From: Lingula anatina
Lineage: Eukaryota > Brachiopoda > Lingulata > Lingulida > Lingulidae
Direction: 5' to 3'
DNA length: 64,000 nucleotides
NCBI RefSeq assembly: GCF_001039355.2
Contig: NW_019775706.1
Location: 64,001-128,000, forward strand
Positions 36,544 to 49,610 of the stretch are shown here, piece after piece. The notes under the pieces were generated by a model. It did not search any database and was not told the origin of the DNA. It worked only from the letters and a program-made list of their open reading frames with translations. A program made the position numbers and the translations under genes. Every line of letters starts with the position of its first letter. Position 1 is the stretch's first letter.

Positions 36544-39500
36544 ATGCATTCACACTGGAGAGACTGTCAGGTAAATTCATCCTAAGTGTCGTCGTCATTA
36601 TCATCGCGTGTCAAGCTGTCTGGGATAGATTATCATGTCTAGTCACTTTCTATCCTTAGTACATCTCGGAAGATTTGTGGGTCTTTCATTTCAAGCGCCC
36701 TTAACACAGCGACCTGTACAGTCTTCTGTACCGCCACAGTTTTAGAAATTGACCTCCAACAGCCTGGTTATTGCGTAGGAGAGCCACCTAGTTTTGGGCC
36801 GCCGTCAATAATAAGTTGCTTGTTTACACAGACCGTCGTGAAGTGTCCTCTGAGTATCAGATTTGACAACCGAGTGTGCATTTTTACAACCGAGTGTGCA
36901 TTTTCTAATTTGTTAAAGCATAGATTACCCAACGCATTGGCGCTATGTTTTGTTAATCTTCATATTGGCGTTATGTAATCGACAGTCAGGAATGAGTATA
37001 TATGGAGCGGGATTTAAGTGTACCGCAGAGTAACTGACATGTTCTCATAAACTACGATGCTTAAAACAGAGGCATGTGATGGAAACAAGGAGAAGGTCGC
37101 CGTAGATTGAATGAGGGAGAAAGAAAAATGGAGAGAAGGCGGCGCGGGAACCAATGTAAAGTAGTTAATAAAGAGTACAAAAGACCATTAAGGTCTTGCG
37201 GTTTCTGTCTTGCGTAACAGCTAAAGAAAAAGTCAATACCCGTCATATTGACACGTTTTCATATTTATTCCCACGCAATATAACATGACTTCCCCCTGCT
37301 TGCCTGCCCCCCCCCCCCAGCTTGCAGCCTAAGGCCCTTCACTGACTACGATTATTCAGATAACTAATGGAAAGAGTGCACACTTTCACGTGTCATTTAT
37401 GTACTGTGACACGTGCCGCGTAAGTGATTGATTTTTTTTCTAAAGCAAATGACGAAATTTAAGAAAGCATTTAAGCACAGATAAGTTTAGTGGGTACGTA
37501 GTTGGTGTGGTTGGACTTGAAATGACTTTCTACCTGTTTAGCCTGTTTTACAGAGTACTAAAGAGATATATCTATATTATTACATATATATATATAAAAA
37601 TGTATATACTAAAAAATACTAACTTTATGTTCGTCATTGTTCTAAAACGCTGAATAAGTTATGATTTAAATACAGAAGATTCCTTCTGTATTTAAATGAA
37701 AATGAAAGAAATGTATTTGTTTCAATCTAAACAAGATAAATAAATAAATGAATAAATAAATAAATAAATAAATAAATAAATGTAGATTTGTTAATTGGAT
37801 GGTTGGTTAATTGACGACTGCTTTAATTAATTGATTAATTAGTACAGTTCTTGTTCATGTGGCTAGGCGTGGAGACGGGAAGGACTGCCTCTTTCTACCA
37901 CCAGCAACGACGCCTGCAAGATGTACGACGCTGTCCTCACACAGGTACCGTATAACTAGGTCTTAGGCACTTTTTTAAATATAGATAGAAGCCTAAGGAC
38001 TCATAAGATAAAAGACAAAAGAAAAAATAAGAAGGAAGGCTGGAAATACACGTATTATATATAATGCGGTTCACTAAGAAAATAAGAAAAAAATAAATGT
38101 TAGAAAAGTAAGAAAAAAAATCGCAAATGTCAGGGAAAATACTGCTGTAAATGACCGGATTTTCACAAACCTGTTCCCATTTCCAGTATGTCGGTTGGTA
38201 TGAAGACCCCTCCGTTGGTGGCATTCAGAAAGCAATAGAGAACATGGCAACAGCAGACCCTAATTTCGGTAAGTGTCCACTTAGCCACTCTTTACTTAAA
38301 AATAGATAAATTAATAAAAATTAGGATGTCTGAAAATAAATTAATAAACATGAAAACAGGACAGCTGTCTACCAAACTCTTTTGACTTTAAGAACAGGAA
38401 AAGGGGTATATAGATAGTAATTATTCAACGGTTTTGGACACCGTATACCTTGGTGGTGAAAGGAAAAAAAGTTTAATTACCATTACTTTGAAATATAACT
38501 CTTGCATGCATTGTATGCTTTCACATTTCCTGCTATTCCAGTTATGGCACACGTGATGGCTAATGGGCTGACTCTGTTAGCCGGAAATAAGTCGATAGCA
38601 CATGACCCGGTGATGCAGGCCGCCGTGGCCAAGATGGCGCAATTGGCGGCAAAGAATAACATTACGGATCGAGAGCGGAACCACGTGTCTGCCGTAAAAC
38701 TATGGGCAGAGGGGTAAAGTCTGTTATGTCTTGTAGACACTAGCGATATGGGATGGGGGGATGCAGGGGCATTTATGCAGAACAAAGAAAGGCAAGAAAA
38801 AAATTTGGGCTAGGACAATTTTATTGTAATATATAGGAAACAGGGATAAAATATTGCCTGGTTTTGTCTTATCTTTTTGTTATGGGAGGGGGGGGGGAGG
38901 GAGGCGTTCGTTGAAAGCGGGAAGAAGGAATATGTGGGGCATATGTTAGCACCCCCTCCCCTAGACAGACCATTATACGAACATACTACATGTATCAGGT
39001 GAAAGTATTTCCTCTTCTTCTTCTTATTATTATTGTTATAAATGTACTTACTGTTGCTTTCTTCGACCAAACTTGCAGATAAATCATACATACAGATAAA
39101 CAATATAGTCATTGTACAATGACACTGACAGACATTAGTCCCAAAGCCTAATGCCAAATAAATATCCATTACATCCGAATTACCAATTGTACAGAATTAA
39201 AATTTGGTGACTTTGCTTGTATTATTGCATCAGAACTGACAGTAGCTTATTTTGTGCATTATTATTTTCTGTTTATTGTCTGCACAGTTGACTGCTTTGC
39301 TGCCTTGTTTATTTTTTGTACTCGTTGCATCTCGAAACATTTGAAATGAATCAAGTGTTTGAAAAAAAGCTTCCTTAAGTAATGTTTATTCACCCTGAGG
39401 TTCAGCGAAAATTTGAAACAAATCTCTACGCTGTAGCATACCTTTGCCATTTCAAGTTGAGGTGTGTTTCAAGTTATCTCTGAAGCTCGGGTTGTGTGTG

Positions 39501-42500
39501 TTGGATTTAGCCTTAAACTTGTCTCCTTCGATTAAAACCAATACTCTGACATATATTTTCATACTTTTGAATAAGTAGACTGAAAAATAAAACAAGATTG
39601 TTTTTCTCGAATTTTCTTTGCATGTGGTAGGACCCAACGTTATAAACCTCTTGCTGTACGTTGTAATTCTAATATGGCTCCAGACATTCCTTAACATATC
39701 AACCANCTTATATATATTTTCTGATGAGTGTCGCTTTGGTCTGACCTCTGATGACAGACGGGTACTATGCTGGCAAACTGCTGGTAAAGCATTTGAACCA
39801 CATGCACTGAATTTTCGAACCCGGAGCAGCATATTCATCATGGTGTGGGGCTGCATCAGCATCCATGGTTTGGGCGAATTGATAGTGGTTAATTGAAACA
39901 TGAATCACTGGAAATATATCGATGTTTTGGAGTCAGGCTTGCTACCATCTATTACTAACATGTTTGGTGACAGGAATTATCCATTTTTTCACCAGGATGA
40001 CAATGCTCCTTGTCACAGGCCCAGAGCAGTTGATGATTGGTTTGACCAAAAGGATATTCGCAGGGTGATGTGGCCTGCCCAGAGTCCGGGTGCAAACATA
40101 AAAGAAAATGTGTGGAATGATATGTCAAAACTTTTTACAAATGCCCGTCTAACCAGCAGAGAAACTCTGTTATATTCAGTGTTTCATGCTTGGGCCAGCA
40201 TAAGCCCTGAACGCATCAGACATTTATATGAAACCTTGCTTCGTAGACTGGCACCTATTATTAGGTCACGTGGCTATGCCACCAAGTACTAATTTTGGAC
40301 TTAAAACTGCATATTTTGGTAGAATGTATATTTTGTGCTCATTTTGTGATTTTTTGTGAAATTTGATGTTAATAAAATGATACCAGGAGCATATCATTCC
40401 ACAGTCATTTATCTCCCCCATACTATTGGCTCAGTAGGGGTGACACTTCTTTTGTCCAGTGTGTGTAGATAGATGGAAGCCTAAGGACTCATAAGATAAA
40501 AGACAAAAGAAAAAATAAGAAGGAAGGCTGGAAATACACGTATTATATATAGTGCGGTTCACTAAGAAAATAAGGAAAAAATAAATGTTAGAAAAGTAAG
40601 AAAAAAAATCGCAAATGTCAGGGAAAATACTGCTGTAAATGACCGGATTTTCACAAACCTGTTCCCATTTCCAGTATGTCGGTTGGTATGAAGACCCCTC
40701 CGTTGGTGGCATTCAGAAAGCAATAGAGAACATGGCAACAGCAGACCCTAATTTCGGTAAGTGTCCACTTAGCCACTCTTTACTTAAAAATAGATAAATT
40801 AATAAAAATTAGGATGTCTGAAAATAAATTAATAAACATGAAAACAGGACAGCTGTCTACCAAACTCTTTTGACTTTTGGACACCGTATACCTTGGTGGT
40901 GAAAGGAAAAAAATTTAAATTACCATTACTTTGAAATATAACTCTTGCATGCATTGTATGCTTTCACATTTCCTGCTATTCCAGTTATGGCACACGTGAT
41001 GGCTAATGGGCTGACTCTGTTAGCCGGAAATAAGTCGATAGCACATGACCCGGTGATGCAGGCCGCCGTGGCCAAGATGGCGCAATTGGCGGCAAAGAAT
41101 AACATTACGGATCGAGAGCGGAACCACGTGTCTGCCGTAAAACTATGGGCAGAGGGGTAAAGTCTGTTATGTCTTGTAGACACTAGCGATATGGGATGGG
41201 GGGATGCAGGGGCATTTATGCAGAACAAAGAAAGGCAAGAAAAAAATTTGGGCTAGGACAATTTTATTGTAATATATAGGAAACAGGGATAAATATTGCC
41301 TGGTTTTGTCTTATCTTTTTGTTATGGGAGGGGGGGGAGGGAGGCGTTCGTTGAAAGCGGGAAGAAGGAATATGTGGGGCATATGTTAGCACCCCCTCCC
41401 CTAGACAGTCCATTATACGAACATACTATCAGGTGAAGTATTTCCTCTTCTTCTTCTTCTTCTTATTGTTATAAATGTACTTACTGTTGCTTTCTTCGAC
41501 CAAACTTGCAGATAAATTATACATACAGATAAACAATATAGTCATTGTACAATGACACTGACAGACATTAGTCCCAAAGCTTAATGCCAAATAAATATCC
41601 ATTACATCCGAATTACCAATTGTACAGAATTAAAATTTGGTGACTTTGCTTGTATTATTGCATCAGAATTGACAGTACTTAGCTTATTTTGTGCATTATT
41701 ATGTTCTGTTTATTGCCTGCACAGTTGACTGCTTTGCTGCCTTGTTTATTTTTTGTACTCGTTGCATCTCGAAACATTTGAAATGAATCAAGTGTTTGAA
41801 AAAAAGCTTCCTTAAGTAATGTTTATTCACCCTGAGGTTCAGCGATAACTTGAAACAAATCTCTACGCTGGAGCATACCCTTGCCATTTCAAGTTGAGGT
41901 GTGTTTCAAGTTATCTCTGAAGGTGTATTGGATTAAGCCTTGAACTTGTCCCCTTCGATTAAAACCAATACTCTGACATATATTTTCATACTTTTGAATA
42001 AGTAGACTGAAAAATAAAACAAGATTGTTTTTCTCGAATTTTCTTTGCATGTGGTAGGACCCAACGTTATAAACCTCTTGCTGTACGTTGTAATTCTAAT
42101 ATGGCTCCAGACATTCCTTAACATATCAGTCAGCATTAGTCTGGGCTGACAAAGGTATCACCCAGTGGGTACTAAAAAAAGAAACAATAGCACCAAAGTC
42201 TACCCGTTTCTTTACGTTAGACGTAATATCACGTGTTTTCTTCTCAGGTTTCCTCGCACCGCACCTGTGTTCAAGGTGTAATACTTCGTATTTTCAATGG
42301 AAATACTGCTAATAGTCTTCAATCAAATATTATCCAGTTTCGCCTGCCTTGTTCAAGTCCGTTTGGTAGTGCCTGTCAGCTGGCCATGCTGGTCAAAGTT
42401 TGGTATTTTCATATACTGTTTACAATGGTTAGAATTTTTTTAACTCGCACATCAAATTGGGTTACGTACACTCAGATGTGTTTTTGGAGTGAATTATTTT

Positions 42501-45500
42501 TGTTGTGTTATTTCGTGTAATATCACTACTGTGTAATATGAGTACTGCTTTTGAGGTTATGCACTTTGCCTACTAATCGCAGTTACTACCGGGGTACCTT
42601 GAATTCTACAGCTGCGCACACGTCCAAAAAAGAAGTCAGTTGCTTGTAGTCCCTGCTTGTTTTACTTTGAATTTAAACTTGGAGCTGGAGTCACAAAAGA
42701 ACTACAAAAGTAAACCTTAAACTGGTCTTAAACTTTAAGACCAGTACTTCAGGCAAGATAAATTCGAAGAATTACTCTTTAATGAAACAGGCATTGTCCT
42801 AGTCTGGTCGGAGGTACGCCAATGACTTTCTTATTGTAAAAAAAAGTTGCAACATTTCATGCCTTTGGAGCGCTGCTGATCTATCTTGGGTCAAAGCAGT
42901 CTAAATACACTGTATATATTTAAGACCAGTCTAGAATTGTATTTTTAAAAGACAAGCTGTTGGGCAAAAATATTTTTAAGACGAAATACTAAATACTTAG
43001 TCCTGTTTGAGTACCACTTAGGCGGTAACACATGTTGTTTAGATCAGCCAAAAAACGTCACGGAAGTATTGCTCCAATAACCTCAATCCGCTTATGTTCC
43101 TTTTACAGACCTCAACTAGGTAATTGCTCGCTTGCAACTGTGAACTTCTCTGACCTTGACCCAATTAAAGATTTTTTAAATGTTTTGTTTGTAAAGGGAC
43201 ACTCCGGGAGCGTGTAAGATTTGGGAAGACATCCTGTTGGATCATCCGACCGATTTACTGGCCCTGAAAATGGCCGCTGACACCTACTTTTTTAATGGAA
43301 TGAAACCGGAAATGAGAGACAGCGTAAGCCGCGTGCTGCCGTCTTGGAAACCTTCCATACCACTCTATGGGTAGCGTGCGCAATTGGCTGTTTTTTATTT
43401 GTTATATCATATATGTTGTTAATAAATTATTTTTTCTGATGAGCACCTGCTGAACGAGAAAATTTTCTTAATTACGATAATTAGAATTATTACCGTTTAT
43501 TCACAATAAGAAGTCTGTTGTATAGTTTTTTTGTGCTTCGTGGAAGGACTCATTATATGTAGGTGGTTCACAAAATATGCAGTTCATTAAAATTGAACAT
43601 GTTTCTACATTCAATGATTGACTTCATAAATACATTGTCAACTGAATTTTGTAGATATTTGACAGGTATGCATGCTTTTACGTTGGAAGAAACGTATTTA
43701 TACGACGAGGCCGTGAAGACGGCTAACAAGGTAAATATGTGTATTTATATAATATAATATAATGTGGCTGAAAAGGGATAAACACTGTTAAGAAATCTGT
43801 TACAAAGTTGAATGGAAGAAGGTTGTTTTCAAGTTGTGGATATTCTTCAAATCCAAAGGTATTCGCTGGGATAATGCTATATTAAAAGGTTCAGCAATTA
43901 CTCTTCGNGGCCTTTGGGGTTCTTGTCTTCGTGGGTTTTTATGAAAGACACGTCGTTTACATTTATATTGAATTTATTTACAATTTTCTGTAAAGCAGTT
44001 GATCAAAAGGAAAGATGCCACTAATAAAGTCATGTCGGTAATGTAGGCTATATACAATAAACAGTCTTATTTGAAGGCATGGGATTCTAATAGCCATAAA
44101 AATACGTCATATAAATAATACAAATAGTAGTATTTGCTTGAGAAAGGGGTCATTAATTCAGCACATGCAGAATTCACGTTTGTCTAAAGAAAAACAATTA
44201 ATGAAAATATTATCTTTCTTTCAGGCCTTGAACATCAATCCAAAAGACGGCTTTGCAACTCACGCGATATCTCACGTGTACGAGATGAGAGGGGAGCACA
44301 ACAAGGGCATCGATCTCATGTCTTCTAATGAACGCGACTGGGTGGTGAGTTTATCTCATTTCTAGAAATGCACAGGAATGATGACTGAACCAAAGCTAGA
44401 TATCATTTAAGTTATGTTTTGTTGACATTGACTATGTGATTTTTGACGTAGGCCTACAGCTGTATGCTTAAGCACCGAGTAAAAGTTAGTTTAAAGGGTG
44501 GTCTCTGATATCGGACATTGATTACATTTTAATTAGTAAAATGAGTAATAAGATATACAAATCCTTCAACTTTTACCCTTTTTTAAATAATTTGAAAAAT
44601 TATTTAAAATTAAAAATATAGCGCCATTTATATGTAAAAATCAGACAGAACATTGCATTTAAAAGAACTGATCAAGGTCTGAATAGACCTAATTTTTGAG
44701 GCTTGTTGTTAAGACATTCCTTCAATTTTTAATTACTTTTGTGGAACTTAATCTTTATATCTAAATGTCAGACTTGCAGAGCGATAGCTGGTCACTGCTA
44801 CTGGCATTGGGCTGTGTACCACGTAGAAAAGGTATGATGTGCATTATATCTATGTATTTTACGTTTGCTATTTGAAACTGGATCCAAGCTTCGTTACTTA
44901 CCAAAACATTAGGCATTGGAAGAAAAAAAGCCAGAATATTTGTTTTATCCAAGTTTTACAATTCGCTGGCGGATACATTATTATATTATATTATATTATA
45001 TTATATTATATTATATTATATTATATTATATTATATTATTTACGTTCCAATTGAAAATTACTGCATGTGAAACAAACATGCTTTTATTCCACCATTTGGC
45101 TTTCACCTTGAACGGTTTATGGTTATATAAGCCACACAAAACGGGTTAAAAACACTATACTGTTTGTAGATTATTGTAACAAAATGAATAAATAAATAGT
45201 TAAAGCAAACAATCAAAACGGAAGCAGATTTTTACAATCTTAAGGCCCTATCCTACCAAAGTGACTGCTGATCCAGTTTATTCCTTTCAGAGATGTAGGG
45301 CTCCGTGTCCACACTCATCAAAATGGCATAATTTCTCACGTTTTTATTGTAATTATTAAGTTTTACACAAGTTTTAGTATTACAAATCGGTTTTTAAGAT
45401 CTGTGTAAACTGTGATGTATATCTTTGTTCATTGTTGTTACCTCTGTTCAGCTGGTATGCCAGATGATATTTTGGGATGAAAAATGTCTGTTTCATAAAT

Positions 45501-47628
45501 GTAGGATGGTTTTAAATATAACATCAAATATATTTCTTTCAAAACAAGGGTGAATACGAGAAAGCTCTCGACATATTTGACGCCGAGCTGGGAAAGCGTT
45601 GCAATGACGGCAACATGTTGGATCTTACCGATGCCTGCTCTATGCTGTACAGACTAGAGATGGAAGGTGTGTGAAAAAATAAATAATATTGAAATGGATT
45701 AACAATAAATAAATTAATAAACAGGGAAACACATAAGAAAAAGTATGAATTTATTTCTTTATGTAAAGAAAATCCCAAATATGTACCTTTGTAAGAATTG
45801 GCCTTCTCTTCCTCTCAGTCCACCGGACCTCTAGATGTTAAAAATACAAAATGCAAATAACCTGTTTGCATGTATTGCAAGCATCGTCCAGTTGTCCGCC
45901 AAGCATTATCTTAGGCTTCGTTCACATGGAAAGTCTATTTTCTAAAGTGCGAGCCAGTTACTATAAGTTACTATAAGTAACTGGCTCTCGCTGCCAGTAA
46001 TTACGCTGCGGGATATTCAGGGCACAGACCGTGATCATAAGATACCGCGAATAGAAAATAGATTTTTAGAAAAGCCTTAACCTGTGTCGTTACTGATGCA
46101 TTTGTTTTTGTCTAAAATTAGGAGTAAATGTTGGAGAAAGATGGAACGAGATTCTTGAGACGTGTCAGAGTCACGTGGGTGATCACGTGCAGTGCTTCAC
46201 TGACGCCCACATTCTCATGGCGCTTCTTGGGGCTAAGGAGAAAGAAATAGCAAAACAAATGATGGATTCGATAAAGTCATTTGCAGTGTAAGTTTTGCTT
46301 TTCCATCTTTGCTCTTCCATTTTCCATCTTTTCAACCCTCGTTTTTATTTCCAGAAGCACACAGATCTATAAAAATTATCATTTTGTCCTCCTCTGTAAG
46401 AAAACGAAGTTTTTCTATTTAACACAAAGGATAGTTATCAAAACTTCAGTTACTAACACTAAAATGCTTTTTGTTTTGAAACAGTAAATTACTAATTTTA
46501 ATCCTTGTTATTTTAATACACATTTTGTTTTGAAACAGTAAATTCTTGATTTTAATCCTTGTTATTAAAAAATCCATTTAAAAGAGAATCACGTTATTTT
46601 ATTGCCAGCGGTGGTTCAGTTTTGAAAGATTTGTATATTCTAGTAAGGGGCGTGGCCACAACCATGAGGTTGCAGCGGAAGTTGGCGTGCCTCTTTGTGA
46701 AGCCTTCGAAGCATACGATAATGGTGACTTTGGTAAAGCAGTTGACTTGCTGTATCCTATTCGTTATAAAGTCATAAAAATAGGCGGAAGTCACGCACAG
46801 GTGATTGAGAAGATTCTTGAGTTAAACTTAATTTTGTTAATATTTGATATTATTTGTTTGGTCACGTTTAGAAAAAATAAATACAAAAAGTAAAGATGAT
46901 AATGAAATAGTTCTGTTTTTGTTTCTGTCGAGTTTAATGACGCCGATTAGGACATTTCCGTTGATGTCATTAGGCAGACTAATTTGTCGTTTTATGAAAT
47001 TATTTTGGCGAATGCATAAAGTGAAATCATTCTCCTAGTATTTTGCTGTAATAAATTTCATTTTATGTCCATGTAGAGAGATGTCTTCAACCTGTTTCTC
47101 ATCCAAGCTGCGCTGAAATCACAGGAGAAAAAACACCACAAGATAGCAAGGTAACAGTAAAACAGTAGATCTTAGTGCATGTAGCCTTCATGCAAAATTA
47201 TACTTGTCCATAGTGAAGAAAATGTCCATTTATTATATAAAAATACTAATTAAAAATTTATTTGAAAAAAAAAAAAAACGCTTACGAAATCGAGACCAGT
47301 TAAGCCCACCAAGTCCACGGTATTTTACTCAGTACCTCAGAATCTCGCCACCTACATTTAATGTTTATTTTTCAAGTGAGAAAGCATACGTCATTACCAC
47401 AGGTGTTGAAATCAATAAAAGCTGCTCTGAAGTCCAGGTCAACTTATGCAATATTTTTTATATATTTGCAAGATATAAGTAAGCTTCATCGAAATATTAT
47501 CAGACGCTCGTGTTGATGGAGGTATGTTAATTTCCAGGATTTTATTGAATGAAAGGAAGGCACTGAAGGAGAACTCGCCCATGACTGACCGACTGATCCA
47601 GAAAGCACTGGCACTGCATGCTGATTGA
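36544..47628 (+). CDS. TTC38: TTC38, tetratricopeptide repeat protein 38
   Basis: TPR-like protein of uncertain biochemical role, conserved in animals. Coding exons by phase: 36544-36570, 37867-37944, 38187-38268, 38542-38713, 43197-43370, 43655-43730, 44225-44344, 44772-44831, 45549-45666, 46122-46287, 46644-46800, 47077-47150, 47538-47628. The sum is 1395 nt, 464 residues (human 469), all in frame. Marks seen: WRDCQ|AWRREGLPLSTTSND, VMAHVMANGLTLL, ACKIWEDILLDHPTDLLALK, YFFNGMKPEMRDSVSRV, LNINPKDGFATHAISHVYEM, HCYWHWAVYHVEK, MLDLTDACSMLYRLEMEGV, EVGVPLCEAFEAY, LLYPIRYKVIKIGGSHAQRDVFN and the C-terminal DRLIQKALALHAD. Exons 3 and 4 recur at 40676-40757 and 40985-41156 through a haplotype join. 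Exon 1 is short (nine codons), found by its WRDCQ ending. TPR units fall mainly in the middle third. Confidence 0.94.
37739..37780 (+). repeat. (AAAT)n microsatellite
   Basis: About ten AAAT/TAAA units in TTC38 intron 1. Confidence 0.9.
38006..38174 (+). other. TTC38 intron segment, no gene
   Basis: Open frames on the minus strand here cover an intron and exon 3 in antisense and are shadows. The sequence is purine-rich, with many AAGAAAA words. Confidence 0.5.
39707..40466 (+). pseudogene. Tc1/mariner-like transposase remnant (C-terminal catalytic half)
   Basis: From just after the n at 39706 to the TAA at 40292 the frame reads a Tc1-type DD34E transposase: FSDECRFGL (first D), FHQDDNAPCH (second D) and SPGANIKENVW (E), with 34 residues between the second D and the E. 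An in-frame TGA at 39894-39896, between GELIVVN and NMNHWKY, breaks it. The N-terminal DNA-binding part is not in the window. About 170 bases of tail follow before the TTC38 intron resumes at about 40467. The SPDLNPIE-like motif has drifted (SPGAN). It is not functional as read, and the insertion is present on one haplotype only. Confidence 0.85.
42123..43196 (+). other. TTC38 intron 4 remainder; short palindrome at 42721-42744
   Basis: No coding sequence. ACTGGTCTTA...TAAGACCAGT forms a near-perfect 10-bp stem at 42721-42744, and TAAGACCAGTCT recurs near 42922. Confidence 0.6.
44980..45038 (+). repeat. (TTATA)n pentanucleotide microsatellite
   Basis: About twelve TTATA units in the TTC38 intron between exons 8 and 9. 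Confidence 0.95.
45911..46080. mobile_element. Small palindromic element, possible MITE, in a TTC38 intron
   Basis: The outer arms TTAGGCTT...GTCTATTTTC and GAAAATAGAT...AAGCCTTAA are complementary with a few gaps. Inside them lies a second strong inverted repeat, GCGAGCCAGTTACT with AGTAACTGGCTCTCGC (45949-45991). The whole is about 170 bp with no coding sequence and lies just before exon 10 (46122). Confidence 0.45.
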
Positions 47629-48175
47629 AGACAGCAATTTTGGGAAATAAAAATCAAAATAAAGGATCGTGTTTGATACGAAAAGGTATAACATGGCTAA
47701 AATGTAGCATAAAATATGATTTCTGTATATCTGAATGAATGATTAATTTAGTTTTTTAAATAAATTATGTATTCATAATTGACTTACTGGTACTGATATA
47801 GAACAAATTCAACTTTAGTCGTGGGGACGCTTTTTCTGTTAATATAACGATGCAGTGTGTTATAGACATAAATTTAAAGCGTGTTATATAATTTGTATGA
47901 TACAGAGATGATTCATTGCTCGGTGTTGTCTCCCTTCGCTCACTGTCTGATAGTCCTTGCGACAACTTGGAGGCCTGTAGATGCTGAAGCTAATTAAAGG
48001 CGTCCTTTTAAGCCTAAAGGTTAAGTTTTGGAGATCACATCGCATAAATCTGAGGGGAACACGTTCAAAAGTAAGTCGCTACTTGGGTACAGGTCCTTTT
48101 ACTATAAGCAGAGAATAAAACTGTCTGTATAAAAGCCCTCTGTGATGACGACCTGAGACAAGCAATGCATACGAG

Positions 48176-48244
48176 AAAGCATTTCCAGAGCACAGTTTAA
48201 GCACACCCGAGTCTCATCCAAGGCAATGGCGATCATGAACTCCC

Positions 48245-48326
<82 letters not shown>

Positions 48327-48345
48327 TAGTGTTGGAACCAATTAA
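48176..48345 (+). repeat. Dispersed repeat copy 2 with (TA)n expansion (48248-48322)
   Basis: Shares the flanks described for 31791-31892. About 37 TA units interrupt the middle. The long I/Y open frame on the minus strand is this repeat. Confidence 0.85.
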
Positions 48346-49558
48346 TTGTTTATTAATAATAATAATAATAATAACAAACTTTTCTCAAATTTTCTTGTTA
48401 TCGTTTTCCTTATGTAGTCTTTATCGTTTCTCGATGCGCGTTGCCATAGTTAAATTATGACAAAGTGCTCACCTCGAGGTTTTATCTAGGCCTACAGTAC
48501 ACACCTGTTTTCCATCACAGAGTTTTGGAGATTATTTGAAATAACAGATTGGAGCGTCATGATGTACATCTATACCATACAGCAATATATGACGTGAACT
48601 GTGTAATCTTTTCAACGTATAAACTGGGTTCATTTGTTAATAGGAACAGGAAATAACACGCTATTTAAGATTACATGTCCGTCTTTTGACCAGTGCTGGC
48701 AAGCGACTAAACGACCGAAGATGACAAAATATAGTCAGGCGATATTGGTTTATTAGTTTGCGTACGTTACTATTCTGTTCGTTTACAGTATTTTTCAGTT
48801 ACACTATGCTTAGACAATATGTAAAGGCTATTAGGCTTATATGCCCCCCCTTTCCCATAGTTACTAGCACAATGTTTAAGTCAGTTAAGAGGGCGTGTTA
48901 ACTCTACAGTCCAACGGATTGTTTTAGATTTTCTCCTCCTTCCACGAGTGTGTATAAGGTCACCATTTCACTGGCGTGTTTGCTGAAACGCGTGTACTGG
49001 CCTTGTTTTCACAGAAACCAACCATACCGACTTGGGCCTTGCATATTATTTCATGAGCCAGCCTGTGTCGCTCTTTTCATCTGGGGAAGATGCTTCACTA
49101 CACTCGTGTCTTTGAGGGAAGGCCTACAGCACACGACAGGGAATGTGCTGGACAAATAGTGTATAAAACTATGTTTAGATTAATTGAACAGGATACCTCC
49201 TTTCGCTGCGTAAGTTAGTCTTAGACGTGCTGTGGGGAACTCACGAAACACGTATGACTTTCGACGGAGGAGTTATAGAGAACACACGTAAGATATATGA
49301 CTGTTGGACGAATGCGTCCTTCTCTTATCCAGTGAGGTACATATCGTGTACTCCCTTGTCTTGTCTAACATGAAATGGCACTGAAGCACTGTCTTTATAA
49401 CGCCATGGTTCTGTTCTTGATGCTAGGGATTCAGTCCAGGTGTCTTGGCAAAGTGTAGAAAAATACTGTGGTATCCATCCAACAACTGCCAAACAGCCAA
49501 CAACGCTCCATATGTATTTCATAAAATTCCTTCGCACTGGTGGAAATGAGTCTCTCTC

Positions 49559-49610
49559 CCCCCCCCCCCCCCCACACACACACACACACACACACCCAAC
49601 ACACACACAA
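49559..49610 (+). repeat. Poly-C plus (CA)n repeat
   Basis: A run of more than 12 C followed by CA units; produces G/V/C open frames that are not genes. Confidence 0.9.

Larger units (their letters stand above)
32071..36917. repeat. Allelic duplication around n at 35700 (32071-33271 and 35702-36917)
   Basis: About 1.2 kb occurs twice with scattered substitutions and small indels (for example GTTTTGGGCCGCC only in the second copy). Both copies hold the TTC38 first coding exon (32911-32937 and 36544-36570). The copies diverge abruptly after TTTGTTAAA: the first continues into a retroelement-like insert, the second into other intron sequence leading to TTC38 exon 2. The level and type of difference fit two haplotypes placed in series. 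Confidence 0.85.
37981..42122. repeat. TTC38: Allelic duplication of TTC38 exons 3-4 around n at 39706
   Basis: The block 37981-39705 recurs at about 40467-42122 with small indels and substitutions (for example 19 bases including TTATTCAACGG missing in the second copy, CTTCTT repeat length, ATGCCC versus other variants). It contains the exons coding YVGWYEDPSVGGIQ and VMAHVMANGLTLL. A true double would insert about 84 residues twice; TTC38 has them once. The second copy is preceded by a Tc1-like remnant that is absent at the same point in the first copy. Confidence 0.85.

Noticed and set aside
40676-41156. Real exon duplication in TTC38
   Set aside because: The repeated exons sit in allelic blocks either side of an n, and a 464-residue TTC38 of normal length is obtained with single copies.
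48102-48341. 79-codon frame of alternating I and Y
   Set aside because: Translation of a (TA)n microsatellite.
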